From Lineus longissimus (taxonomy: Eukaryota; Nemertea; Pilidiophora; Heteronemertea; Lineidae), in contig NC_088313.1 in assembly GCF_910592395.1 (NCBI RefSeq), forward strand, positions 14,710,437 through 14,774,436: 64,000 nucleotides of DNA, read 5' to 3'. This document shows, in pieces, positions 10,901 through 22,251 of this stretch (the first letter of the stretch is position 1; each line of letters begins with the position of its first letter). The notes below the pieces were generated by a model, which saw only the letters and a program-made list of their open reading frames with translations, was not told where the DNA came from and searched no databases. Position numbers and translations under genes: made by a program.

Positions 10901-11186
10901 ATGGCGGGCTCTGAGTTGATTTGGAAAATAGTGACAACGTTTTGGCTCTGCTGTTCTTACATGGAATTGGTAAGCATAACCCATAACGATGGCGGGCAAT
11001 TAGTTGATATGGAAAATAGTGACAAAGTTCTGGCTCTTCTGTTCTTACATGGAATTGGTAAGCATAGCCTCATTCCGATGGCTGGCTAGGAGTTGACATG
11101 GAAAAATACTGGTTTCCTGTTGTTGGGGTCCGAGTTGATGAGGAAAGCAGTGATAACAATGGCTCTCTTGTCCTTACATGGAACTG
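10901..11186 (+). repeat. First-exon array, unit 3 (one intact, two broken copies)
   Basis: Three copies. The first (10901-10969) is intact: MAGSEL start and GTAAGC donor, with a second ATG directly upstream at 10898. The second (10989-11057) has TAG at codon 5 (ATG GCG GGC AAT TAG). The third (11078-11186) has TAG at codon 4, the same internal extension as the last copy of unit 2, and a 2-nt deletion that shifts the frame before its donor. All three donors remain GTAAGC. Confidence 0.85.
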
Positions 11187-13592
11187 GTAAGCATGAAAAT
11201 TTCGGACATTTAGATAACACATGTTATTGTAATGTTGGTGAATAGCTTTGAGTTTGAATGTGTACACGGCCAAAAGTGTCCATGCATGGATCTTTGATGG
11301 GCCCATGGATGGTTCTCTGATGATTATCACAAACCACATTTTACGCATGGATCCCATCATAGATTCCATGATAGATCCGCTGAAGGCCCAAGGACGATCC
11401 ATTGATGAGAGCTCTATCATAGAGCCAATGACGGTGGGTCCCGTGAAAATGAACCTGTGCAGCAAAGTACAAACCAATTTTGATGTAACAGTCTTCAGTA
11501 TTTGTGAAAATAAGAAAAGTTCACAAATTGTAATATGAATTATTTGAAGGCCAGTAAAAATTTTATAACGGATTCCATCCATGGATCAATGATTGGCCTA
11601 TGGTAGATGATGGGCCCATGGTACATGTAGATACGACCATAGGTTCATCCATGGATTCTCCATCATCTATCATGGATGAACACTTTTGCCTGTGTATGAT
11701 ACTGCTGCTTGTAACCTCCTAGCATTCGGCTTCATGGCACCACACTGGTCCTATGTACCATTTTATGGTAGACGACCGGATCTTTCACATGGGCTGGAGC
11801 CTGGGCAAGCTCGTTTGTATATATTGGTATGCCAGGCCAGTGAAGCAAACAACGATCGAATAGCGTAATAGATTCCGTTGTTTCCCAGACATTTTATCCT
11901 CAGATATTTAAAACTTCTACACTGGACAAAGGCCCTGACGAGTCGATCAAGTTGTCCACCAAGTGTAGTTCAGGACCAGTGTGAGATAGGGGACACTGAT
12001 AACTATTCGACTGATAATCTTGAGCTCTGTCTCGTCGATTCCAGCATAATCTTCTTCTCGCTTCAGGGTATCTGCTTCTTTTTAATCGGACCCACCCAAC
12101 TGGACATCCGCGACCAAAATGGCGTCGATTACAAAACGACAGCGTGGATATACATTTCTCAGGGTATTGGTATCATATGCGGTTTGCTCCTGAACTGTCT
12201 TCATGTTTTTACACGCCTTGATGGTCAGTTCACGATTGGACTGAGTTGCCTGTTGGCATCCGTAGGAACTTTCGTGGCAGGCTGGAGCAGGAATTTCTTC
12301 CTCACAAACGCCGGTTTCTTTGTTCAAGGGATTGCTATTGGTGTGGTTGAAACAGGTATAAAAGTATTTCTTCTTGTTTAGATTGACGTGTGCAAATCAA
12401 ACAGGCATGAATGTATGTTCTGTTTACGTTTTGCGAATCGAGCATATTTCCTCTTCAGATCAATTCTGACATTTTCGTCAACTTACTTTACTGCAAGAAC
12501 TTATGTAAGGTCTGATTCCACTTAAGCAGTTTCCCGTCGCGGTTTAGCAGCGATCACAGGCCTTGCGGTCAAAACTAATTGATTCGTTGTTTCTTCTCGG
12601 TTTCAGTTGGATTCTTCGTGTGCGAAGAGACCTGGGCCAGCAAAGCCCCCGCAATGTTCCAGGCCACAGTGGCGGGTATGGGGCTCGGGTCGCTACTTGC
12701 CACCTACCTCGCTACCAAATTCTCGTCATATCACTCGGCTACAACACCTGAAAAACCCGAAGTTCACTCGAACCTATCCAGTGCTTCAGAAAATACAGTA
12801 ATGTCCAGTGTTGCACAGAACTTCTCAAGCGGGTTTCTTTCGACACGTGACGCCTCATCCAATCAAGTACGATTCGCGTACGTCATTACCAGCGCCATGC
12901 TTCTCACAACTTCGTTGTGGTTTTTGGGACAACATGTCGTTAGATGGCGCCCCAGTTTCAAGACGGTGTCCTATGAAAATCTAAACGCGGAGGATTTGAA
13001 TGCTTCACAAAAAGAAAAAAGACGCTCGAGTTGGTATTTTATCTGTGCTCTGAACGCACTACTGGTTTGTCTGGCCACTGGTGAGCAGAATGTGTTGGGA
13101 AACCTCCTCCCGATGTATGTCTTCCTAACGTATAGGGCGCAAAACCCGCACTTTACTACTGTCCTCTGGTGTGGGTTTCTAGCATCACGATTTGCTTGCG
13201 TATACATCACGTTAAAGATAGGAACTCGCAACGTCATGTTTTTAAGTTTGATATTTGCAACAGTAGGAGCTTTGATGTTCATGGTTTCTTTCGGAAACAT
13301 TGCCCTTCTTTGGGTGAGTGTGATCATCCTTGCCTGGGGCATTGGCCCCACTTTCCCCGCCAGCGTCACCTGGGCTAAAGAGAACCTCGGGATCGGTCAG
13401 GGGGGCCTGAGTCTGATCTTCATCCTGGCTACCATCAGTCATGCAGGCCTTGGCGCAATTGCGACGTATATTCTCTCAGTTGCTTCACCGTGGTATTATG
13501 GTTGTAGTGTCTTTGTGTTAACGGGAACAATGTTAGTCAATGCCGTGGGTATCGCTTGTTTTAACAACTTTACAAACTCCATAAAACATTAG
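10901..13592 (+). CDS. MFSD4/NaGLT1-like MFS transporter, copy 3
   Basis: Exons 10901-10969, 12067-12355 and 12607-13592, predicted 447 aa, intact. Phase 0 at the first junction and phase 1 at the second, where ACA G joins TT to read ETVGFFVCEETW. The 12-TM pattern matches copies 1 and 2. Copy-specific features: VGTFVAGWS at TM3, PTFPASVTW at TM10, GGLSLIFILAT at TM11 and a C-terminus of NFTNSIKH. Its C-terminal sequence is closest to copy 0. The shared 3' flank runs to about 13860 and then stops aligning, so this is the last member of the array. Confidence 0.85.
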
Positions 13593-16404
13593 CTCCAGGT
13601 GAAAGTCAATTGATTTGGTGAAACTCCTGCGACATCCCCATTGATCAGAAATCTTAGCGCATATGAAATTTGTCAGGACTCAGTCACAATGGGCGAATAT
13701 TCACAATTCTAAAATATCTGATTTGGCTTCACGTCGATCGAGAATCCATGTTCGAAATTTTTACCAGTGTCAAAGTCCTGCATTTTTCTGCGCCAGTAAC
13801 CGAATCACTGCTTGAACTGGCCGCCATTGAATCTAAATGTGCTGAAATACCTCATCCACGAAACGATTGGAATTCTTGTGCCATATTTATCTAAAAAATG
13901 TGGGTTGTCAATTAAATTACATATCATGTCTTTGTCTGAATTATTTTCCCCTAAAATGAAGTGATTTTTGGGTGTTTTGTGTGCACTATTTTCATAGCGC
14001 ACATGAAAAATAGATGCTTGATGAGGGTTTTTTCGTGCAGACGATTATTTGAAGCATATGAATGAATATTCATAGACTCTAAGATTTTTAGTAAATTGAA
14101 GCATTCTCGCATCTGTTCTACCATTCCTGCTGCGTACATTTGTGTAGATCATGCATGTAATACACGTGCAATGGACGCCAACACTGGGAGATGATATGCC
14201 TTAATGGAGAATGTGTCAAATGGTAACGTTGCTCGGTGACTGAAAAATGAACACGCAGAGTGGCTGACTTTTGCCTGGTCGAATAATGCCAAAAGTATAT
14301 AATACCTGCGTTGCCATTTTCGAAACAGTGAACCCGTTTGACCGCAAGTTTAATCTGTCTGGTTGTCTGCGATCTAAATTGCCCGGGGTATTTCCAAGTA
14401 TTTGCATCATCCGCATTTCGATATGACGAAACCGGCCACCGGAATTTCACAAAATCGAGGTTTATTTCAGGCACCGTACAAAAGCCACTCCATGCTTACT
14501 TCACCTAAGGTTAGAGGTCGTCAGATTTTTGTTGCCCCTGGGCCAGTGATGGAATTGTGACACTTCTTCTATAATAGTGTGGTCTGATGTGAGACCCTTA
14601 CCTCATTACTGAGACGATATCTATAGCTTTTACGAAGAATTGAGAAAGACTAAGAATGTCGGAGCAATACCACGGCATCTAGCATTAATCTTGACAATAA
14701 TATTATGGAGATTGAACAGGGTAACTCCGTTTTTATGTATTGGGTACCGCTCCTAATTGGCTAGGTTGTTCATGATCAAGAAACGGCCGAGGTAGGCCTA
14801 CTGTAATCCTTAGTGTAAGTGAACGATTTTTAGCGACACCTCATCATTTCCAAATGGAGATATCGTGAGCTCATTTTCTTTATAAAGATTCTCCGTACAC
14901 GTACACGGGAACTATTGTGCCTTGGGTCTGCCACGGGGTGATGAAAGTATGATCGTCCGTTTTTCGGGCCACCCGGGATGCAATTGTGTCAACCAGTCTT
15001 AACATGAGAACCGGATCGCTTGCGGGAGGCACTTGAACAGGTCAATAAGTGAGGTTTTCCAGAATAGGCAAGGAATTTCTACAACGCAACTTCGTTTTTT
15101 CTCTCTCCGGAAATGGTTAGAGGGCCGCTTCACACACCGTCATGCAACTTTTTCTTATATGCAGCCGAGAGAATCATTCAGCTTGCCAATGAAGCAACCT
15201 TAGCTTTGATATAAACACAACGAAACACTTTAAGACTTTTAAGCTGACTTTGATTCTCTTGATTGCTCAGCCTCTGGACGTGATGCTGAAACAAATTGAT
15301 TAAAATCATCCTGGATGTATCTCTTATTCACGGATATTTATTTGAAAGACTCTGATACATGTAGGTGGCCATAAAAGCGGACGACTATACGTCCCGCCGC
15401 AAACCCGAAGCACTAGATCATGAAGAATCGTTCTCAAAGACAGTGCATTCTTTCCCTTCAGAAGTTTTTACCGAGCAGTTCCAAGCTTCCCATTTTTAAT
15501 CAGCGTTTCTTGTTACTAGGTTGATTGGGTAGATTTCCTGTAACGGAAGCCAAATTTCGTCGTTGCTATTATTTCATGAGTATATATATACATGTACGTA
15601 TACGAAGAACACGGAACCGAAACTCAATTTGAGCAATTAGTTTGTTCACTTTCGGTGTGGCTCATGGTCTAATTATTATGATTGGCGACAATTCTCGGAA
15701 ATGTTTTCAGCCTAAATAAAGCCCAGCAACGATATTAGTTCACTCTCAGCGCTAACCACATCCGAGAGAAAATAAGTATGGCTTTTTTCTTTGATTCATA
15801 TGCAATGCAGACTATGCACTTTTACTTGAAGCAGGAAACGCGGGATGGTTTAAATGGCAGAGAATTAAGTAAACAAGATTTGGAGGTCTTAACGTGACAA
15901 TAGTATGCACAGTTTTGGGACTGGTTGTATGCGATTCAGTGAAATATATTCCTCATTAAGCGTGAATAGTATCGACTCACTCTGAAAGAAAAGAAACCTC
16001 TATCGGCGACTTCGTGTAATATAATGTAACCCACCTAGCTCATGCGTAGAATATTTTTGGTTTGCGTCACACGCACACGACGGACAAATAGACGCCTCAT
16101 TGTTTCCGTCGTTTTCGCGGAGCTCTACAGGAACCCTATAGCGAAACGCTCGCATTTCTATTTTCCTGGACCATCATATATTACGAACAGCGTACCCCTT
16201 TAAGTGCCACATCCGACACAGGTAGGGTCAGAACCTTCAAATCACCAAGGAAATTGGTCAAATTATCAATTATCTTTATTTGCTGTTAGAGATAAGTGCT
16301 ACTCGGGTGTCATTCATACAGTGTACTTTTAGATTCATTTGGACCAATTCTAGGAAGAAATCTCGTGTGACCTATTCCAAATTCTACGCCCTTCCTTGTT
16401 GCCT

Positions 16405-16640
16405 TAAAGGCCGTCGCCGTTCGTTAAAAAATTGAAATTTGTAATTGGAAATTCAAAGTGTAAACACGAAATGAAAACAAATTTCAACAGTGCCGTTGTG
16501 TTGGCAGATATACAGATACTATGCCAAGTTTCAGCAAACTCGCATGCGCCATATTAATGCACTGCGGCATTGTGTATAACTGCATTTCTATTAACCTGGG
16601 CCGCCAATGAGTACGAACGGCCTTACCCTTAACTTCTGTC
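16405..16640 (+). mobile_element. Dispersed MITE-like repeat, family A
   Basis: Starts near TTAAAGGCCGTCGCCGTTCG, continues as an AT-rich body, and contains the family core around GCATTGTGTATAACTGCATT. It ends near TACGAACGGCCTTACCCTTA, roughly the inverse of the start. Other copies lie at 25425-25636, 27848-28075, 37313-37567, 38850-39025, 50525-50664 and 60795-60946. No coding capacity. Confidence 0.6.
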
Positions 16641-19512
16641 GCGTATTATGACCAGCTGATGTAAGAAATCGCCAAATTAGGTTGATGATTGTGCACGTGA
16701 CACATTCCGCAATGATGATGAAATCATCACAGAGCAACTCAGACCGACGCCAAATCTTTGCGGGTGTTTTGTCTTCGCGAATTCTGCGAAATCCAATAAA
16801 GAGTCGTGTAAAATTATTGCTTGACGGGAAAAACCGAAAGATATTTCGTAATCCACCAAATCGTCGGAGTTTTCTTTATCGATATTTTCTTGAATCGCAA
16901 AAATAACACTCCGTGTACACTGTCCAGATTTTGTCAACACTTTCGGTGATAATCTCGGTAGCATATTAACCATGGTGCCATGTTGCCGAAAGAAACGGCA
17001 GTGTTCACAGAGCATAAAAGTTCGGCAACATAGAAATAGCACACACAATCGAGACCATTCGGAATTAATGGCAGCCAATTCAAGCACTGATCTACAGGGG
17101 ACTTTTTGATATGACATCATTTACGCTGCAAGAGCGATGGTAAGTTTTTCCAAATCCAGGGTTTCCTCCGCTCCCTTAGGAACATAGGAGTTCTGGTCCC
17201 GCGCAAGGAGGATGATATTAGATTTAAAACATACAGAACGGGGACATTAAATGATTCCTTTCTGTTTTTTTTGTCGAATTTTGATCCACTCCAATGTTCT
17301 CTAACACGGAGAGAAGACGTTACACGCTGGAAAATGATTCATTACGGTGGAACTTCCCTTAACGGACACCTCTGTTAGCTGGACACCCTCTGTAAGGAAG
17401 ACAGCGATTTCGATCTCAAATAGGTCGTTTCTATATAATTTGACTTCTGTAGTCATGACGACACCTCTCTGTTAACGAGAGCATTTGTTAGTCCAAACCT
17501 TGGCAGTTGTACAAAAACGTTTTACTGCAAAAAATGATATTTTAACTTTATTTCCGGAATGTCCCGGTAAGTTTTTGAACAATGGGAAAAAGCGTAACCC
17601 TAGATCCGTCAATAAACGCTTTGTACTACATATTGTTTGATAAGACCACTCAGTTGGTCTATCTGCGACATCCTTATCCCGCAAAGACAAATGTACCGGG
17701 TATCAGATTTTAGATATACCCGGACTTTGGTTATCCAAGTTAGCACCAAAGTGACCGCAGCTCTCAGAAACCCACCATGGGTGGTGATTGAGCGCAATCT
17801 TGCAAAGGACCGCCTTTGCTTTTTATAAATTACACCAGAGCTTCCCCACAGACATTAGGCCTACTTTACTATAAGGAAATATTTAGGCCCAGGGCCAAGT
17901 CCAAAAATGGTCTTAATTTTTTAATTCATGACAACATTTCGACATTGTAGTATTATTTCAAGGCGCAGTCGAAACCGGGAGTTTCGAGAGGGGTTGTCGC
18001 CCAAATCGGCGACAACTCGCGACAACTCGCCAGTGTTTTGGGAGTCCTTGCCTAACTCATGCAGTGGATACCGTAAAGAAATCCGTTTGCAACCGGGACA
18101 GTTTCGGTGTGGAAGACAATCTCGCTAGTTTTAGAGTTGAATAAACTTTAGAAGTTATTGTTGGGTGTTTTAATGAGATTTGTGATACAACTTGCATTTA
18201 GTGGCCGCCGCTCGAAATCAAAGAAGGTTTGCGCAATTTTTGGGGCTGAAAAAACTGAAGTGCGAAAACCTTTACCCCCTCGTGGGGTTAAGGGTTCAGC
18301 TTGAATAGTGCAGGCCTTTAAAAACTGCTGTTATGATTCATATTTTGCCCGTTATAACACCTTTTAGGTCAGAGCAGGTCATGAGCATTTACCGCAGGCC
18401 GAGTCTCATTTTAGACCTGACACAGCCAGGGATCTGTCATAAAATCGACAACAACATTAGTATCATTGGTATTAGGCAAAACACTGTAAAAAACCACCAT
18501 GATATTAGGATGGGACTACTAATTGGATGATTCCAGTTACCAAACCATTTATCCCTTTACGTTGGTGAAATTTTGTGAGATATAACACCTCTAGCTGATA
18601 GCACGTTGAGCGAATTTTGCTGAATTTGTTTTACTCAGGTTAGTATCCTTGTGATAGGCTAAACACTAGAGAAACGCATTTGATTCGTTGATGCTGGGGG
18701 GGGGGGGGCACGTGTTTACCTTTTTCCAATTCAAAAAGCAAGGTGGATTTTCCTTCCAGTATGTGTGATCCTGTTAATAAGTAGTTCACCTGGTTTCAAA
18801 TGAAACGCTGTAACAGGTCAGTACTGCCCTGTGAGGCCTCGTTATGAATTTAGCGGCGGTTATGGCTAGCAACCAAAACTATTAGGGTCTGTGCAAGATA
18901 TTGAAGAAGTCAAAAAGCACTTAAAATCACGATGACGGTTTATTTTGAGATGGTTTAAAACAGAAATTGATACCTCACTGTCGGTATTGTTTGTCTCACC
19001 AAAACCACTCGGGCGGAGCCCCACGAAACAAATTTTTAATGGAGGTCGATACACCAAAAACGGCATAAGGGCAGGTAACCGTAATGAATATCTGCAGGCT
19101 AGAATCAGCCACATAAGTCCATCCCATTTCATTCCAGCTTCGTTTCTTCATCTTTTTCATCACAAACTGGAGACATTTGAAGACACAGTCACAACCGGAA
19201 TGCAGGGATGAGTTCACGTAAACTCCAAGGCCCTTGAGAGTATGTTGCATTATTTCACGGAAACAACTTGCGACTACCAAATCATCAAGATGTCCCCTGG
19301 GCACACCAGCGGATGTATTCCCAAACCCCATTTCTTATAACTTATGAACTATTAGGATGGTCGCCGTCCCGCGGAAGCCGGCCCCTTTGACCACAAATAG
19401 AGAGTGTTTCCTCAGGAAGGCGCTGCGTTTGACATTCTGCACATAAGTAATGGAACCAAATGACAATTTGTTGGGTACTTTGAATGAGGAAGACAATATC
19501 TTACAGGTTCGT

Positions 19513-19746
19513 TAATAACCCCACAAACGAGCAACTTTTGTCGCTGAGACATGCGATTATGATAATCGCCTGTAAAACAAATGAGGAACCGCATAATGGT
19601 AACAGGGCTGGCTACCACGCGCAAGGTCCCGCAGAAAGCCAGCCATAAGAGGTTTATTCGCAGGAGAGAGATCTTTGTCCCACAAAGCAACGATAAAACT
19701 GTCTCAGGTCGCAGCGATTAAAATCGCTCTTTTGCGGGCGCTTTAC
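19513..19746. mobile_element. Inverted-repeat element, CGCAAACGAGCGAT family
   Basis: Left end CCCCACAAACGAGCAAC, right end AATCGCTCTTTTGCGGGCGC, an imperfect terminal inverted repeat. Related elements lie at 36393-36556 and 62020-62300. No ORF of note, so non-autonomous. Confidence 0.5.
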
Positions 19747-19940
19747 GTGTTATAAACAATACAAATTATAATAAATTTTCTCTTTCCCGTGGCAATGTTA
19801 TATTTGATAGGGTTGATTTTCATCAAATTATTTCTTAAATGGGAAAGAGGAAACTGTAGTTTTATTCACTTTGCGAATTAGCGCATGTTAGTCAAAGCAG
19901 CTCCCACTGCTTAGCAACATACAGCAGGGGTGTATTATAA

Positions 19941-20000
19941 TGACGTCACGAGCATGAGCCGGGTGATATAAAGGAGCGATGGGACGGATTGTGCCATTCA
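19941..20000 (+). promoter_or_regulatory. Core promoter: CRE, TATA box, initiator
   Basis: A perfect palindromic cAMP response element TGACGTCA at 19941-19948, a TATA box TATAAAG at 19967-19973, and an initiator-like CCATTCAGAC whose A is at 20000, 33 bp from the start of the TATA box. It is followed by a short exon-like stretch ending in a splice donor. The next plus-strand gene is the IMP-L2-like one, so it probably drives that gene; the 9-kb distance makes this an inference. Confidence 0.55.
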
Positions 20001-20054
20001 GACAGACGAAGCAGAAAGGACGTCTCGGACTAGGAAACAAAACACGGCATACAG
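20000..20054 (+). other. Putative untranslated first exon
   Basis: 55 bp from the predicted start site to ACAG followed by the donor GTAGGATGAC. There is no ATG, so it would be 5' UTR only. It could splice to the acceptor at 28947, just ahead of the signal-peptide exon. No direct support for the junction. Confidence 0.4.
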
Positions 20055-20259
20055 GTAGGATGACTTAAAGTTTCATTAGATATTTTATAGTCCTGTATGG
20101 TTGAGGCATTCGGGAGTTTATGTGACTGTCAGGTGCGGATAATGCAGGCAATGCGAGTCTGATTACTTTCTTAACCTTTTGCTGCTACTGATGCGTGTAT
20201 TATATACCTTCCCTTTCTGGCTGATTAAAAGTTGACCACAGGTACTAACATTTTGTCGA

Positions 20260-20413
20260 GAACGTGAAATCCTAAAGCAATTAGAACTTCTTCAAAATGA
20301 TGTGAATGCCCTTTTAAAACACGGGATGCTGTTCCCTGGAAAACAAATAACAGCGACTCCCACCCTTGAAATTGTCATTCACTTCGTTCTAATTGCTTTA
20401 GGATTTCAAGTTC
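20260..20413. mobile_element. 154-bp inverted-repeat element
   Basis: 28-bp arms (20260-20287 and 20386-20413), nearly perfect, sharing AATCCTAAAGCAATTAGAAC and its complement, around a loop of about 98 bp. Non-coding, MITE-like. Lies in the presumed first intron of the IMP-L2-like gene. Confidence 0.6.
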
Positions 20414-21400
20414 TATAGCCAAAATGGTCGTGCTTATGGTCGACCCTTAAAAACCACACGGAGTAAAAGACACTTTTCTCAACACATATAACTTAGGTCC
20501 AATTGAGTAGCCAATAGTGAAATTCAGTTTCCAAAGTGTTTCGAACCAACAGCCTGCATAAGACAATATCCCAGCCACTGAGCCAGCTCCAAGGGATACG
20601 GAACCTTACCACCAAATCCCCTTCAACGGAAACAAGAAGAGCCAATTATTGACGGTTTGCGAAAATACTTTTCGGACATTTTTTATGCCCTTTCACAGGC
20701 AACCTTTGTAAGATGAAAGCTATCGATTGCGATCCCGTATGCGCTAGCGGTATTCGTGAGAGAGCAAATACCTCAAGTTCAGCATCAATTCTTTAAACCC
20801 CATTGATACCACTCTTCAATATAAAAAAATATCTATTATCACAAAATCGGTCCGAAGAACATAGGTCAGTCACCAGAACTTAAGCACCGCATAAAACATG
20901 CCAAATATGCCAATTTTGCCACCCCTAAAACATCATCTAAATGCGGTTAAAGAATAGTATGAAAAAATTGCGTGGTGATGATTTTGTGTTCAGAAATTCT
21001 TATAATTAATCTGTATTTTTGCGATATTTTACTGAGAAGGCGGGCTAAGTTTCTCCCAAGGTGCAAAGTTGGCATGCTTTACGGCTTCGGTAATCCTTAG
21101 CAGGGTTATCCAATCGATCACGTTTGAAAGTTCAGCCGACTAACCACACTGGCAAAGATTCTCAACTTGCGAGTCAAATCGGGCTATTACTGCTGTGGAT
21201 GTCACATGTAGCACGATTTGGCGTCAACCGGTCAATTGGGGATCTTTTCCCTGACTGCCAACGGTGATACGCTGCTGCCAACCGTCTTACTTCAGCTTTT
21301 AAAACGTGTTTAAAGCTTTTTCAAAAGCTGAAAAACTTTTGAAGTCATGACGGTCGAAAAGCTGAAAAACCGTCATACTTCAGAGAAATCAACCTCTCTG

Positions 21401-21606
21401 CACTCTAAAAAAGTCTTTTGGCTTTTGAAAAATCTTTGATGGTTTTTCAGCCAACAGAAATATGCACCGATAGGTTTCTCAACAAAGTGACAATCCTTTA
21501 GACATGTAGGTTTTTTCACAATCTCAAAAGCCATTTGGTGTTTTTCATTTGACCAAATAACCTCTACGGGGTGCATATTCGTGTTGGCCGAAAAGGTTTT
21601 TTAAGG
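21401..21606. mobile_element. Dispersed palindromic repeat, family B
   Basis: The two halves face each other. Each carries GGGGTGCATATT next to GTGTTGGCCGAAA or its complement, joined by AAACCT/GTGAAAAA-rich sequence. Related copies at 29086-29262, 30739-30895, 36957-37200 and 63584-63815. No coding capacity. Confidence 0.55.
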
Positions 21607-22160
21607 GTGTAAGGTCCGGCTGGGAAAGCGAAAGTTGCTGATGCAATTCTACAGACTCTTGCGAAATTTGAAGAGGTGTTACCGGTCGATGACCCATTTT
21701 CTATCTGAAATCTCGTGGGGAGACTCCGGATTGGTTCTTGCAACTTCAGGGAAAGCCGGATGTCGCATAGGAACTTACCACTTGCCCAGTGGAATGTGTT
21801 GGCCGTGGGGTGCCCCACCAGGTCTCTTAACAAGAGGGGCCTTTTTTCGATTTTCTCATATTGATTAAATACAGGAACAGTCAAGTCACTTCTTCATGAC
21901 CTGACCGAAGAATCCAAAATTTTAAATTTCATAATCGGTTTCGAAGATTTTTCTGAAGTTATAAGCGGGGCGCAGCCCAGGTTGTCCACCGCCCTTGGGT
22001 TCACGCCTGAAGCTTGACATTATTTTAGATCTATAAATTTTATAAAGATATGGGAAAGACGAGTGTAGGTTGTAAGGAAATGACCCCGACTTTTTTATGA
22101 CTAACTTTTCTGCGCTCGCTGTCGCGAGTATCCCCGTACTAACCAGTGCTATTACATGTA

Positions 22161-22251
22161 TACAGGGTGGCCCAGAAAACCATTCCTTTGCGCAATAGAA
22201 TTCTTTTGTGTATCCATTGTGTGAGGCAAACGTTTTCTAGGCCACCCTGTA
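22161..22251. mobile_element. 91-bp miniature element with TACAGGGTGGCC ends
   Basis: Ends TACAGGGTGGCCCAGAAAA and TTTTCTAGGCCACCCTGTA form a terminal inverted repeat. TIRs of this style occur in Tc1/mariner-like and related miniature elements, so this assignment is tentative. A half-site like it (ATACAGGGTGACCCAAAAAG) is at about 24676. Confidence 0.5.

Larger units (their letters stand above)
13593..19900. other. Gene-poor stretch after the transporter array
   Basis: The first 270 bp are the decaying 3' flank of the tandem unit. Beyond that I recognise no coding exon; ORFs up to 147 codons have no family resemblance. The stretch holds dispersed inverted-repeat elements, a degenerate fragment near 17340-17490 (GTGGAACTTCCCTTAACGGA, a motif also seen at 44.5 kb) and a short G run near 18700. 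Confidence 0.5.

Noticed and set aside
18996-19331. 111-codon minus-strand ORF with cysteines and basic residues
   Set aside because: Looked briefly protein-like, but no family fits. The plus strand is also open across it and there are no supporting splice signals.
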